Origin: Heliocidaris tuberculata
Lineage: Eukaryota > Echinodermata > Echinoidea > Camarodonta > Echinometridae
Reading direction: 5' to 3'
Assembly (NCBI GenBank): GCA_025618425.1
Contig: CM046844.1
Coordinates: forward strand, 1,311,500-1,375,499
DNA length: 64,000 nt
Shown: positions 44,801-58,239 of the stretch, piece by piece
Layout of the letters: every line of letters starts with the position of its first letter
How positions within the stretch are numbered: position 1 is the first letter of the stretch
Position numbers and translations under genes: made by a program
The notes under the pieces: model-generated
Seen by the model: the letters and a program-made list of their open reading frames with translations, nothing else
Told to the model about the DNA's origin: nothing
The model's database searches: none

Positions 44801-47800
44801 AACTATCTCACAGAGTACAATTCGTATCTATAGACAACCACTTCCGGTTAATTGTGGAATGCCACAAGGCAGTATCCTAGGTCATCTTCTGTTTATCATT
44901 TATATAAATGACATTCAGAAATCCTCGAAAATTCTTTCATTTATTCTTTTTGCCTATTACTCCAACCTTTTCTTTTATCATGCAAATGCTAACGAACTTC
45001 TTAGAATATTAAACACCGAACTTATACAAGTAACAGATTGGATCAAGGATAATAAACTATCCCTTAACCTGCAGAAGACCAATAATATGCTCTTTAGTAA
45101 CAGAATTAATTATCTTCCCAGTGACATTATTTTTAATAACACTGTCCTCCAAAAAGTTTCTACAACTAAATTCTTAGGAGTCCTAATCGACAATGAATTA
45201 TCCTGGAAACCGCATATTGACAACATACATGTATGTAAAACCACCTTCCGAAACATTGGAATCAGTGGCGGATTTACATAGGGGAAATCCCGCCCGTTCC
45301 CCCTCTTTTGAAACCCAACTGGCATACCTTTAGTATACAACCCCCAAATTTGCTCTTTGATTGTATACTTTTTTGCATTTTGCCCCTTCTTTTACAAAAT
45401 TCTGGATCCGCCCCTGATTGGAATTATTAACAAACTGAAATATTTCCTCCCTTCTCCCACTCTACTCACATTGTATTTTACTTTAGTATTACCACATATA
45501 AATTATGGTATATTAGCATGGGGTTGTGCAGCACAAGCACAATTAAACATAATACTCCTTCTACAAGAAAAAAGTTATAAGAATTATTTTTCATGCAAAT
45601 TACAGATTTCATACGTATATTTTATTTTTTTATTTTAACATTTATCATTTCTAACTAGGCAAATTCATGTAGGCTACAAATTAGGTAAAAATGACCTCCC
45701 TGCTATTCTTAAGGATAGGTTTCGAAAGAGCAACACCGTACATAAATATTCAACGAGACAAGGCAATGCTTACCACTTACCTCGAACAAGAACACTCTTC
45801 GCACAAAACACCTTTGTTTTTTCAGGTTCCATGTACTGGAACTCTTTAGATAAAGAAATCAAAGAATCCCCATAGTCTTAACAATTTCATACGCAAACTC
45901 AAAAGATATCTGCTCAGCCTATACCCTCCGCAAAGAGGTCAAGTCTAATACAAACAAACAAACAAAAATCAACTTTTTCATGTTTTCCTGTGAACTCTGC
46001 CTAGCGACACTGTTTTTGCTCCTGCTCCCAACCTCTCTTCCTTTCTATTTCCGGTCTCGTATTTTACAATTCTCTCCCTCTTTCTTTTCCTATAAACATA
46101 TGTAGGCCTACCGTAAATTCGTCTGTAATTTTCGCCACTATATCTATTCAATTGTTATAATTTGTTTGACTAAAATTTTATGATGTAACTAAGTCTTTGG
46201 GGCATGCATCATACAAGCATTGCTTTCTTAGCATGCCCCTTCGTTTCATTGTTAGGTCAGTAATGATCCGTTTGTGTAAATTATTTTTGTATTCTTCTTA
46301 ATACCTTTATCTTTGTATTGTTAGTTTGATATATACAAAGTTATTACATTGTTTTATGTTAAATCATTGAATCAATATGTATCATGTATGATTATATTGA
46401 AATAGAAAAATAAATAAATCAAATCAAATCAAATCAAATACTAAGGAGTTATGATATTTCTAACTGGCTATTGTTTAAAAAGCTCAGTCTGAACGTCCAA
46501 CCAGGATGCTGGTTGGATGGTGTTTGTAAAAAAATTAGTTTGAATGTCCAATCAGAACGTTGCATGACTACTGTATGGATAGACCGATATTGATGACCGA
46601 TCAGAATAGTTTATTATTGGCTAGTTTTATTAGATCAGTTTGATTGGCCAATCTGAATGCTTAGTGACTTATGAATATTTTATGAATGTAAACTGTGATT
46701 GACTGCGACTGACCTGCATGGATGAGAAGAGCAAGATGACACCTCCAATAGTAAAACAGACGGTTCCAGGAAACACCAGAAAGGAATACGTAGGAGAGCT
46801 AAATGCCATCATTATATAGCCAATCAGCATAAAGAAACTGATAGCATCGTAAAGGAAACAGTAATGCATTTTATTCACATATACAACCATTAACGTAAAG
46901 AACAGCAAAGAACTAAAAAAAGTCTAAAATTGTATCTCAACTCGAGGAGAATGGAAGAAAACTTCGAGTAACGAACTCACAAAATATCAGTACTGAATCA
47001 GCCATTTTGGATTTACAATAGCAACTGAATTGGAGTTTTTTTTTTTTCTTTTTCTTTTTTTTCCCCTAGGTGATAAGTAGAATATGAGTATCTAAATAGG
47101 ATGTTTATCTACATGATCTATGATCGCGAAAACTCAGTTGCATAACATGTGGAAAAAAAATTATGTTCTAAGTTTTTTTATGAACTCATAATTATTTTAA
47201 TTGTACATACATGCTGCTGTGAAAATTGCTCTGATGCCAGTTTCTACCAAGAACCAAATACCCTAACTTCGATCCCCTACCCATCATATTTCTGAACCTA
47301 TAAACCTAACCTAAGACCTATCGAAACACATTATGGTAACCTTTTAACTATGAGAATGAAAGGTCTTTGAATAAGGTAGCTTAGCGAAATGTCGTGGTGC
47401 ATAAGCACGGGGATTTTAGACAAAAGAACGCAAGCGGCCAATCAGCGACAGCGTTTCTCGCTTCCGGGATTTTACCCCCTGGGGAACGAAGACTCAGTGT
47501 CTGACAAAAGCGATCCCGTCTCCCGGTGCTGAAAAGCCGCGATTTATTTTTGGTCTTCTCTGCAGACTCGTTAAAACGCTATAGCCCCCTCTACGGCTAC
47601 ATTATTATATACTTCTACGTGTTTTTCTCTACGGGGCAAACCACTATTATTACGGGTCAAGTCTGCGGGACACATTCATGATGATCCGTTGTATTAAATT
47701 TTCTCAATACGTATCTATCTATTCTTGTATTTATATACTTCGATAAAAACACTTGTAAATAACAATCTAATTGTTTCGTTCTATCTTACTGGGGACTCTA

Positions 47801-50800
47801 AAACTAGCATTTACTAAGAGCAGTGAGTCTATCAGTATCGAAATTCTCTGTTTTTTAAAAATATTCTTAATATATATTTTCATGGTAGGCTAAAATCAGT
47901 ATCTGGGCTTTATCGTTTAACGAGGGAATTCAAGACGAACATCGATTTGAATACCGTTTTAAACATGTTTTCCTCATGAAGAGTATTATTGTTTATTCAT
48001 AAATATTATTTATTTCTTCTTTCATGGTTAAAACAAATATCCGAGAGAGTCTGGATCATTATTACGAGGTTAAAAGTATTGCGTGCCTTTCAAATATATT
48101 GCTCTTATTGACTTCAATTATTTCTGCCCATCACCTTTTTCTGTCAATGACCTCTTCCTAATTGAGATCCCAATTTCCATCAGAATTTTGTGCAGTAATA
48201 TATGCGCCCACAAGTATAAAGTGCATGAAATAGTAGGTAAAAGGTTCGAAATTCGAAGGAAATCGTAATTTCTGATTGCCTTGCTTCAGTCATAATCGCA
48301 AATACAGAGGGACAGGGTTACATGCCCCCCCCCCCAACATGATGGTAATTGTCATTATGGTGGTGATGATGATGATGACGATGATACTAATAATAATAAT
48401 AAGTATTAATAAGTAGGCAAAAGATTGTTTTCTTGTTATTATTGTGATAAGGCTGTGCACTGATGAATATTTCGCATTATATTGTAGATATTCTTGTTGT
48501 CATGGCAATAAAATTTCAAAGTGATTTAGAAGCTCGAAGGGTGGGGGGGGGGGGGCGGGCTGTAAAGGTTGTGCCGTGGCTAATTATTTACATATATCAG
48601 CCAATCCTTTTCAGTTGTTTATCCATTCCTGAATAGCCTACTGAAGCAGGGAATGATAACATATAAAACGGAAAGAATGCAGCCCGTTCATTTGTCAGTA
48701 GTCGGAAAATTAGTCAACGTAGAGCAGGGCCAGGGGGCACAGTGCCCTCCCACTTTTTCAAGTACCCCAAAAGTGCCCTTTTTACATCTGAAAAAATGCC
48801 CCCTTCCTCTCTGATAAGTGCCCTTTTTACTACTAAAAGTGTCCCTTTTCCTTTCTAATAAATGCCCCTTCCCCTTCTGATAAGTGTTTTTTCCCCTCCT
48901 GATAAGTGCCCCTTTTCAAAATCTGATAATTGGCTCCTTATCTCTCTAATAAGTGCCCTTTTCTTCTGATGATAAGTGCATTTTTACTTCTGATAGGTGC
49001 CCCTTTTCCCTTCTAAATAGTGCCAACTTTCCCCTTCTGATAAATGCCCCTTTTACATCTCATAAGCTCCCCTTTTCCTATCTAATATGTGCCATTTTCC
49101 TCTTCTCATGAGTGCCCCTTTTCACTTCTTATAAGTGCCCCATTCCATCTCTGATAAGCGCCCTTTCCTCTTCGGATAAATGCCCCCTTTTACGCATATT
49201 TCCCGTTGTTTCTTACAAAAAGAGCCATATCTAACTTCAAAGAATCGATGCGGCTTTATGTAGTAGCAGGTACACATATTACTACAATGTAAGGCAGTGG
49301 AGCTGGAGGCAAGAGGGGCATAATGCCTACCCCCCCCCCCCCAGCAAAGGAATTCTTATTCCGCTCGCTCGAATATGCCCATAATTTACACCAATTAAGG
49401 GCAATATTTTCTGAAAATCTCCCCAAAACTCCCTCGCTACGCTCGCTAGCTCTTATGAAAGCAAGCAGATCGCATAAAGTATGTTGATATAGATGTAATC
49501 CTAAAGAAAAGCGACAAGGATAATGTATGAATTAAAAGATAATTCGACATTCCCCCAATTAATTTGCTGTTGTCAATTTCATTATATCGCTATGAATGAT
49601 TCTCAACCAAAGGAATTCAGCATTAGAAAAAAGTCTAAAAAAATTTTGCGCGCTCGCTTCGCTCTCTCGCACATGAGTCATTAGACCACCACACACAACT
49701 GCTAATTTATTGGGGGAAGCTGAAGCAGTGTCCAGAACCACAATAAAAAGGAAGAAGATGATGCTTGATAATGTATTAATCATGTTAACTGGACTGTAGG
49801 GTAATACCAATGTCACAAAAATGGTCCCTTTTTTCGCTTTATGTTCACCCCTTGTATAGGTGCCCCCTTTTCCCCAAAAGTGCCCTTTTTGGCTGGTGCC
49901 CCCCTAACCCACTTTGAAAGACGCTCCGCTGCCCCTGACGTAGAGAAATAGCCCAGGCCAAACCCGGCGGCTGCGTTCGAGCTGACAAGCTTTTTGTGAA
50001 TAAAATGGATAGTCTAAGTAAGGGGGTAAAATCTCGTAATTTATATAAAATGGGGTGACTGTTTCGGGAAGGTTCCCAGACTATGTAAGTTCTATGTAAA
50101 ACAAATTGCATGGGTTAATCAATGTGAACAAGAAAAGAGTAGGTCCTATTTAAGTTTATTATAGGCTAAATTGCAAGTTCAGTGTATGATAACAGAAGGA
50201 CGATACAGGTAACAAACCAGTATTATGTAACTGGGAACAAAGAAAGACATCCCAACGGAGTGAATAGGCATTGTCTAGTGCAGGTGTCAGGCCACCGGCC
50301 GAGGTGCGCTTAATCTTTCCATAATGGAGAGTGTTCTTAGAACACTCCGAGTCATGTGCCTCATAACAACTTTCGAATGACTAAAGTTCACAATTTGAAC
50401 TCTTGGTAATACAATGAATAACCTATGTTTAACACTCCTACAAAATATCAACCCAATCCGACGATTAATTTCATGGCGGTTGCTATGGCCTTTTGATTCA
50501 CTCTCTATTGATTTTCTTTCTTGTTTTCTTGCTCCGCACGCTTGAATAGCCCCTCTGTAGAACAGCTGAGCTGCAATGGCACGGCTGAGCAGGGCGATCC
50601 TTCCAATATTATTTTCTCATGTTATCATGTATGTTATTATATATATGTTCTTATAATTGTTAAATAAAATAAGAATATTCTACCCTTAAACATTCGTTCC
50701 TGCCCTTCAGCTGAATCTTTCAAAAGAAATCTTAAGACTTATTTGTTTTCTCTACGATTGGATTTGGTTGTGTGCACTTGGAGAGCAAAATAATTACTTT

Positions 50801-53800
50801 GTTTCATATTTTCTTATTGTAAAGCGCCTTGAGCATGTTTATATGGAAAGGCGCTGTATGTATGTATGTAAATCAATCAAATCAAATGTAGGCCTCAACT
50901 TTGGAGCTCATTTCCTCCCTAACTGATACCAGCAAACCTATCTTACAAACTCTTTTCGTTCGCTAAATCAAAAGGGTTGTAAAGTTTCAAGTTTAAAGCT
51001 GAAACTTTGTTCTATCCAAATAGAATAAAATCAGATTTGTTTATTTGTTTGTGTGTTTGTTTGTTTTTTGTTGTTTTTTTTTTTTGGGGGGGGGTTGTTG
51101 TTTGTTTGTTTGTTTGTTTGTTTTTTCGGGGGGGGGGGACTTTTTGGTGGTTTTGTGGTGCCGGGTCACACATGTTCAAGGACGTTTTTTTGTTTAAAGG
51201 GCCCTGTCCAAGGGTCCCCGCCGCAATACTCGCAATACACGCGAATACACCCCTCCCCTTCCCTTTCAGTCACATAACAGAGAAAAAAAGAGAAGGTGAA
51301 AGAGGGTGAAAAGAAAAGAAAAAAAAATCATTACGAAAAGTATGCGAATTCGCTGGCTCGCAATTTATCCATTTATTTTCATTTTTAGATTACATGCAAA
51401 CATGATACTCGGTTGAAAGGCATCAGCCCCTCCCACGAGAAAATATGGCCATACGCCAGGATTTGATCATAAGTGAGCTGTTCTTTTATTTACGGGTGTG
51501 AAAAATTCGGGAGTGGGAAGGGGGTGGGTCTTGAAGTTCTTGACAAATTAAAGTCGGTTTATTTTTAAGCTTGTGCATGCACGCCGGTGAATATAATTTA
51601 GTAAAAATTAGAAGTGAAAATTCTAAATAGAAGTCCTGCCCCCTCCCCGAACATGATTAATACATATCAAGCATCATCTTCTTCCTTTTTATTGTGGTTC
51701 TAGACATGTTTCAGCTTCCCTAACTGGCAGTAATGTGTGATAGTCTAATGATGGCATGTGCGAGCGAAGCGAGGAGCAAAAGTTTTCAGACTTTTTTCTA
51801 ACGTTGAAGTCCTATGTTTGTGCATTTTTTTACGGCGATATAATGGAAATGACGAGAGAAACTTAATTTGGGGAATGTCGAAAGATATTTTAATTCGTGC
51901 TTTAACCCTGTCGTTTTTCTTTAGGATTTCATCGATATCAACATACTTTAGTATGATAAATGCTTGATTTCATTATGTATTATAAGAGTTTGGGGGAAAT
52001 TTTCGGAAAATATTATCCTTACTTGTTAGTATTATGGCATATTCGAGAGAGCGGAATGACAAATACTTTGCTGGGGGGGGGGGGGGGCATGGCATGCTCC
52101 TCTTGCCTCCAGCCCCACTGCTTTACACTGTAGTTTAGTAATGGGTACCTGTTAAGCCGCACCGATTATTTGAAGCTATATAAATATGGCCCCTTTTGTA
52201 AGAAACAGTGGGAAATATTGGTAAAAGGGGCATTTATCAGAAGAGGAAAGAGTGCTTATCAGAGGTGGGAAGGGGCAATTAAAAGAGGTGAAAAGAGGCA
52301 CTTATTAGGAAGAGGGCACATATTACGTAGGGAAAGGGGTAATTATCAGAAGGGGGAAAAGGGCACTTATTAGAAGGGAAAAGGGGCACCTATCAGAAGC
52401 ATAAATGCTCTTATCAAATGAGAAAAGGGCACAAATTAGACAGAATTAGGGGCATTTATCAAAAGGAGAAAAGGGCACCTATAAGAGAGAAAGGGAACAG
52501 TTTTCAGAAAAAAAGGGACACGTTTTGGGTACTTCAGACTATAGAAAAACAGAGGGGAATCACATCAACTGCACGTGGCCTTTAGTTAAGCACTTTTTTA
52601 TAGGGTGCTGCCAGCAGTTAGGGTTTGAAATATTTCAAGATATGTATCATACACTGAAGCCCCTACTCTGTGCAATGAAAAGCTACTTCAGTGAAAGGCA
52701 TGTGTCTCAAATTTTGCATAGAGCTATATAGTTCGAAGAAGAAATAATAATGGGGGATCGGACCTATTGTGTTGAGTTGAATGCATGTAGGACGGAGGAA
52801 TAATGGGAGGCGGCTTTGGTTATACGCGCGTTCGAGCAGCGTCAGCGTTTGTTCTTATATTATGATGAAAAGACAGGAAGTCTATTGACTACTGATATAA
52901 AGAAGTAATAGGAGAGAGAGAGAGAGAGCCCTACTGCTAATCCCTGTTAAACTGAACTTCCCTCAGTGACATAACAACATGTTATGCATAGGCGGCTATT
53001 ACAGGACTCAGGCCGACAGCATGGACTGATGATAGTATTGATTTGATTTGGTTTGATGGATTCATGATATATTCTAGAGTAAAAATCCCCTCATTAAACC
53101 ATACTTGCCTCTTAGCTACTTTTTTTGCTGCATATCTAGATTAGATCAAGCTAGAACGACACGCACTCTAAAAAGAAAATGCTCATGCGGACAAATATTA
53201 TTGCATGCAAAGGGCTCTTTTTGGTATTTAGTTTTAAATGTAATTTTCAATTCGATAATTTAAAAAGACATAAAAAACTGTATTTCTCATTAGCTTATAC
53301 TAGTTTCACTTTCTGCAGAGACGTCGCTAGAAAATTTTGAATGGGGAGGGGATGACGCCAAATTTTCCGACAAATCTTTAAGGTCTGACACTCAAATTTG
53401 CCTACAACAAATGCCGCACCCTAAACTGTACCCACAGAGTTCAGTGGCTATACCCTAATTCACCCCCCCCCCCCCCACACACACACACACATAGAGAGAG
53501 CTTGATCATACCGGCCAGGCGGCCACTATTCTAATCTAAATACAGTAGTTACATAATTATCCTGGCTGCCCAAATATTTGAATATTCTGGCACCTCGCTA
53601 CCTGAATATGAAGTGTTGCATTGTTGCCCGAATATCGGAACTTAAAAAATCATCAGGGGGAGGGGGGGGGGGGGGGGGACGCAGCCCATAATCGAAGGGG
53701 GTGCCTTTTGTCCGAATATTAACTTTCCACTATTTTTTTTTTGGGGGGGGGTAGCAGAAACAAATTTCCCAGATATATTTGTGGCGAGTGTGAAACCGAA

Positions 53801-54811
53801 AATTTAAGCAGTGGAAAGGAGAAATAATGGCCAACTTTAAATTCTAACTAGGCATATGATATTGGGAATACACCAAAGGCCTTCCCAAGGTTCTCGAGGG
53901 AAGAGGGGAGAGGGGGTTAGGACCAACAACAACCAAAATGATAGCAGATGCAAATCATCTAGAATTGTCAGGAAAAATAAAACGGTATATATTTTCGCCG
54001 ACAGCGCTTTGAACTGGAAGTAAGTTTATGGGGGAACCGCTGGCCCTCTAGATCTGTAGGGTCTATCGAGGGATGGGAAAGGGGGGGGGGGCAATAAAAC
54101 GGACCCCCGCAAAAAGTAATAATATGTATATGAAAATTGTATCCCGGAATAAGATTCATAATGTATTTTTTCTCAGACACACGAGAAAACATTCCATTTC
54201 GCGCCCAAAATGAATGGTAAATGAATCGTAAGCTAATTTCAAAATAATGCCGACTTTAAATATGACGATAAGAGTTATCGGCAGCGGTGGGGGGGGGGGG
54301 GGGGGGTTGAGGGATCCCACTCCCACTCAAAATTGCTGTCGGCAAATGCGCCACCTCTGTCGGCAAAAAAGGAGGGAGAAAATGGGGAGAGGGAAGAGGA
54401 AAGAGAAAAGAAAAAGGAGAAAAAAGAAAGGAAAAGGGAAAGGGGAAGAAAAGGAAAAGGAAAGGAAAACTAAAACAGAAAGAAAAGAGGGACAGGAAAA
54501 GGGAAGCAAAGAAAAAGAAGGAAAACCTTTTTTTGGTTTGTTTTGTTTGTTTTTTTTTTCCTCGCTCTCAAAAAAGTGAATAGATAATATTCGGGCAAAA
54601 TGCGTCCCCCTTCGGCAATGGGCTGTACATAGCCCCCTCCCGAGGATTTTCAAAGTTCCGATGTTTGGCCAGCCACCACTTCATATTCGGGTAGAGAGGT
54701 GCCAGAATATCCACATATTTGGGTAGTGAGGTTTCCTGATATATAACTTCTGTACATTTTTACTAAGAAAAGTTTTTTTTTGGTTTTTTTTTTGGTTTTG
54801 TTTTTGTTTTG

Positions 54812-54844
<33 letters not shown>

Positions 54845-56788
54845 TTTAGAAGTTGAAAAGTTGATATTCGGGTAAAAGGCGTCAGCCTATCCCCTTGCGA
54901 AAATGGGCCCGTATGATCATGACTTCTACATCTGCGTTTTTCTTGTATCATTGTGTGAGGGGAGATTAGGGTGTACCGTGTAGCATTTTTTGGCAAATTT
55001 GGGTGTCACACTCTAAAAATCTGTCGGCAAATTTGGGTGTCACACCCAAAATTTTGATGTCAAATTTGGGTGTCCCACCCCACCGCCATTCAAATGTTCT
55101 AGCGATGCCCCTGGATATCGGCGTTGATTCAATCTTCATTCCTCTTTCTGTCTGGACTACAAGATCCCTTATCTTTCATAAGCTTTTGTTTTGCCACTTT
55201 AATCCCATTTGAAGGGGAAATCTAGGAAAATCTGTACTGTCCCTTTCCTATTTAATGGTTTTTAATCTCCGATTTGTATACTTGAAATACATAGGCGTAG
55301 ACAGGGGGGCCCAGGGGGGCACTGGCCCCCCTATTCAGCCCCTAAAAAAAAGTGAGAACGAAAAAGCGGGAGAATTGAGACAAAAAAACCTAAAAAGGCG
55401 CTACGAGTCGTTACCTTTCAATCACAATTTGCTAAAACGTCAAAGTTTTCGCGCTTCGCGCGGGAAGGGGAAAATAACCCCCCCCCCCTTCCCTGCCCCC
55501 ACACCTATTACATACAGTAAAATATTGCGTCCAAATTATTGAAAAGCAGTCCGAGCGTCGAACTATAACTTTCCGCCTAAAAAAATTGTTTGCTACGGGC
55601 TGTTATCTTAATTTCTCTCAAATTTGTTAAAACGTCATAGCTTTCGCGCTTGGGGCGGGAGGGGGAAAAGTCCCCCCTCCCTGCACCCATCCCTGTTACA
55701 GTGCATTATTGCGTCCAAATAAATGAAATGCAGTCCGGGCGTCGAACTAACTTTCCGCCTAAAAAAAGGTGCTACGAGCCGTTATCTTTCTCTCAAATTT
55801 GCTATAAAACGTCAGAGCTTTCGCGCTTTGGGCGGCAGGGGGGGGGGGGCGAACTCCCTCCTCCCTGCACCCACCTCTGTTACATACAGTGCAGTATTGC
55901 GTCCAAATAACTGAAAAGCAGTCCGGGCGTCGAACTAACTTTCCGCCTAAAAAAAAGTTGCTGCGAGCCGTTATCTTTCTCTCAACCCCCCCCCCCCCCC
56001 TCCCTTCACGCTTTGCGTGCTAATCACCAATTTCGCACGCTTCAACCCCCCTAAAATGAAATCCTGGCTATATACGCGGGTCGATCCTTTACGTCTCCTG
56101 CCCCCCCCCCCCCATTGAAAAATCCTGGCTACGCCATTGTTGAAATACCACACCATGCTCTACTCATATGGCTCAATAAGTTTCACTTCTTTAATACACT
56201 ACCCCCGAAAATCAACACATCTGATGTAAAAAATAGCTCCAATACCATTATGACTATGATGATGATGATGATGATAATAATAGATAATAACAACAACATC
56301 AAAATCATAATGCTAATGCTGTAATCATAATCTTAATCATAATAATCACGATAACAACAATGACAATACTGATAAATGAAAATCATGTCTATATTGACAT
56401 TTGATGGGTAGCCTCATCAGTTTTTATACTGATGAGGCTTGGGGGAAATCAATTACTAACCCAGCATTGAAAGCTACATGATTAGTACTTTTTTTGATAG
56501 GGTCCTGCCATTACATCAGTTATTTCAAGATAATGTATCATACACTGAAGACCGTAGTCTGTTCATTGAAAGGCTACTTTGAACAGTGAATGGCTTGTCT
56601 CAAATTTTGCATAGAGCTATAGTTCTTCGGAGAAATAATAATCGGGATCGGACCTATTGTGTTGAGTTGAATGCGTGGGACGGAAGAATAGTGGGAGGGC
56701 GGCTTTATACGTGCGTTCGATCCGCGCCAGCGTTTGTTGTTATGATGAAAAGACAGGAAGTCTATTGACTATTGATATAAAGAAGAAT

Positions 56789-56827
<39 letters not shown>

Positions 56828-58201
56828 AACTGCAAATCCCCTGTTAAACTTCAATTGTTCTCAATGACAAAGTAAAGTGTTATTATGCATAGGCGGCTAT
56901 TACAGGTCTCAGGCCGACAGCAAGGACAAATGTTAGTATTGATTTGATTTGGGTTGATGAGTTAATGATATCATAATAAGATATTCTAAAAGTAAAAATC
57001 CCCTCATTGTACTATATACTTGTCTCTTCGCTACAACAATAGTTATTTGCTGCATATCTAGAAAATGATCATGGGGAACAATTTAATATCATTACATATA
57101 AAGGGGTCTTTTTTGTCTTTAGTTCTAAATGTAGTTTTCAATTCGAAAATTAAAAAGACATACAAAACTGCATTTCTCATTATCCTATAAAAGTTCATTT
57201 CTCTCGTTTTCTTTGCCCTTAAATTATAAGTAGATTTTTCCATCATCATTCACGTCTTTAATTTCTGATATTGATTTCCACGTCTTATCCACATGCTATC
57301 ATTTTAGAACATAACATATTTTTTTAAAGATAACCATGCGAACTGAGGAAAATAGAACAAGAATCAGAATATTTGGAGAAAACTGAGAGGGGGGGGGGCA
57401 CACTATGATCGTTGAAATGCAATAGACATATTCTAGTCATACAATATAAGAAGAATTGGAGAAGGGGAGAGAAAGGAATAAGAGGAGCAATAAAACATAA
57501 AGAACAATAAACTGTTAGGCAAGCCAATGCCATCGGAAACTCACTCTATTTTTAGAATAATTATATATTCTATTTATTTTGTTGTTATTGTTCCAGTACT
57601 ACACACTAGCCTTTCATATACATATACTGACAGAAGAGGGCGTACTTCCGGAATCAGTGAATGGTACCAAGAGCTTCTTTCTTTGAATTTATCAAGAAGA
57701 TTGGCTCGGATCCGGGAAGACTGCATTATAGGCTCCATGCGATCGTTATGTAGAAGGCTCGGAGCTCCCTGCTGTCTTCACGCACAATAAGGATGCGTCC
57801 GTTCCGGATGCGTTCTTATGCACCACGACATTTCGCTAAACTACCTAATTTGTCTGTTTGTACAAGTAATAGTTTCACATTTTCGACAATAAATTTCGAA
57901 TTTCTGGTGCCCAACATTAGGCACACCATGTGTCAGTGAACTGTTATGGAAAATTAGACACAGAGATATATTACGTAACCGAATATATATTTCCTGAAGA
58001 AGCCTTACAGGCGAAATATTGAACCTTTTGTGTCTAACGGAGTCGTTTATTCTGTGTCTCTCTCTGCTTTTAATCTCCGTCGCAGAGCTTTTTGAACTAT
58101 ATATAATATATATATATAATATATATAGAGAGAGAGGTGTGGATGTGTGTACCAATCGGTTGAACCATGTTAAATTTAGATCATTCTCTCTTCACATATA
58201 T

Positions 58202-58239
<38 letters not shown>

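Larger units (their letters stand above)
43550..46440 (+). mobile_element. LINE retrotransposon, degraded, with two nested insertions
   Basis: Encodes RT segments on the + strand: HDFLDNPNQNSIFFSP, SLHVRKSAGPDGISNSLL (split by the insertion at 43753), PISLLTSLSKVLEKL after an in-frame TGA, GMPQGSILGHLLFIIYINDI, and then FAYYSN where the catalytic YADD should be. C-terminal KNDLPAILKDRFRKS and YWNSLDKEI follow in other frames. It ends in an (AAATC)n tail at 46416-46439, the same tail type as the LINE at 7843. It lies in gene B intron 3, antisense to the gene. Frameshifts, stops and the lost catalytic box mean it is dead. Confidence 0.85.

Noticed and set aside
55255..55914. Repeated frames with SFRA..G and FRLKK
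   Set aside because: Translations of the 185-bp internal units of a hAT element.
52915..57200. The 0.7-kb direct repeats as LTRs of a retrovirus-like element
   Set aside because: No TG..CA ends, primer-binding site or gag/pol frames were seen between them.
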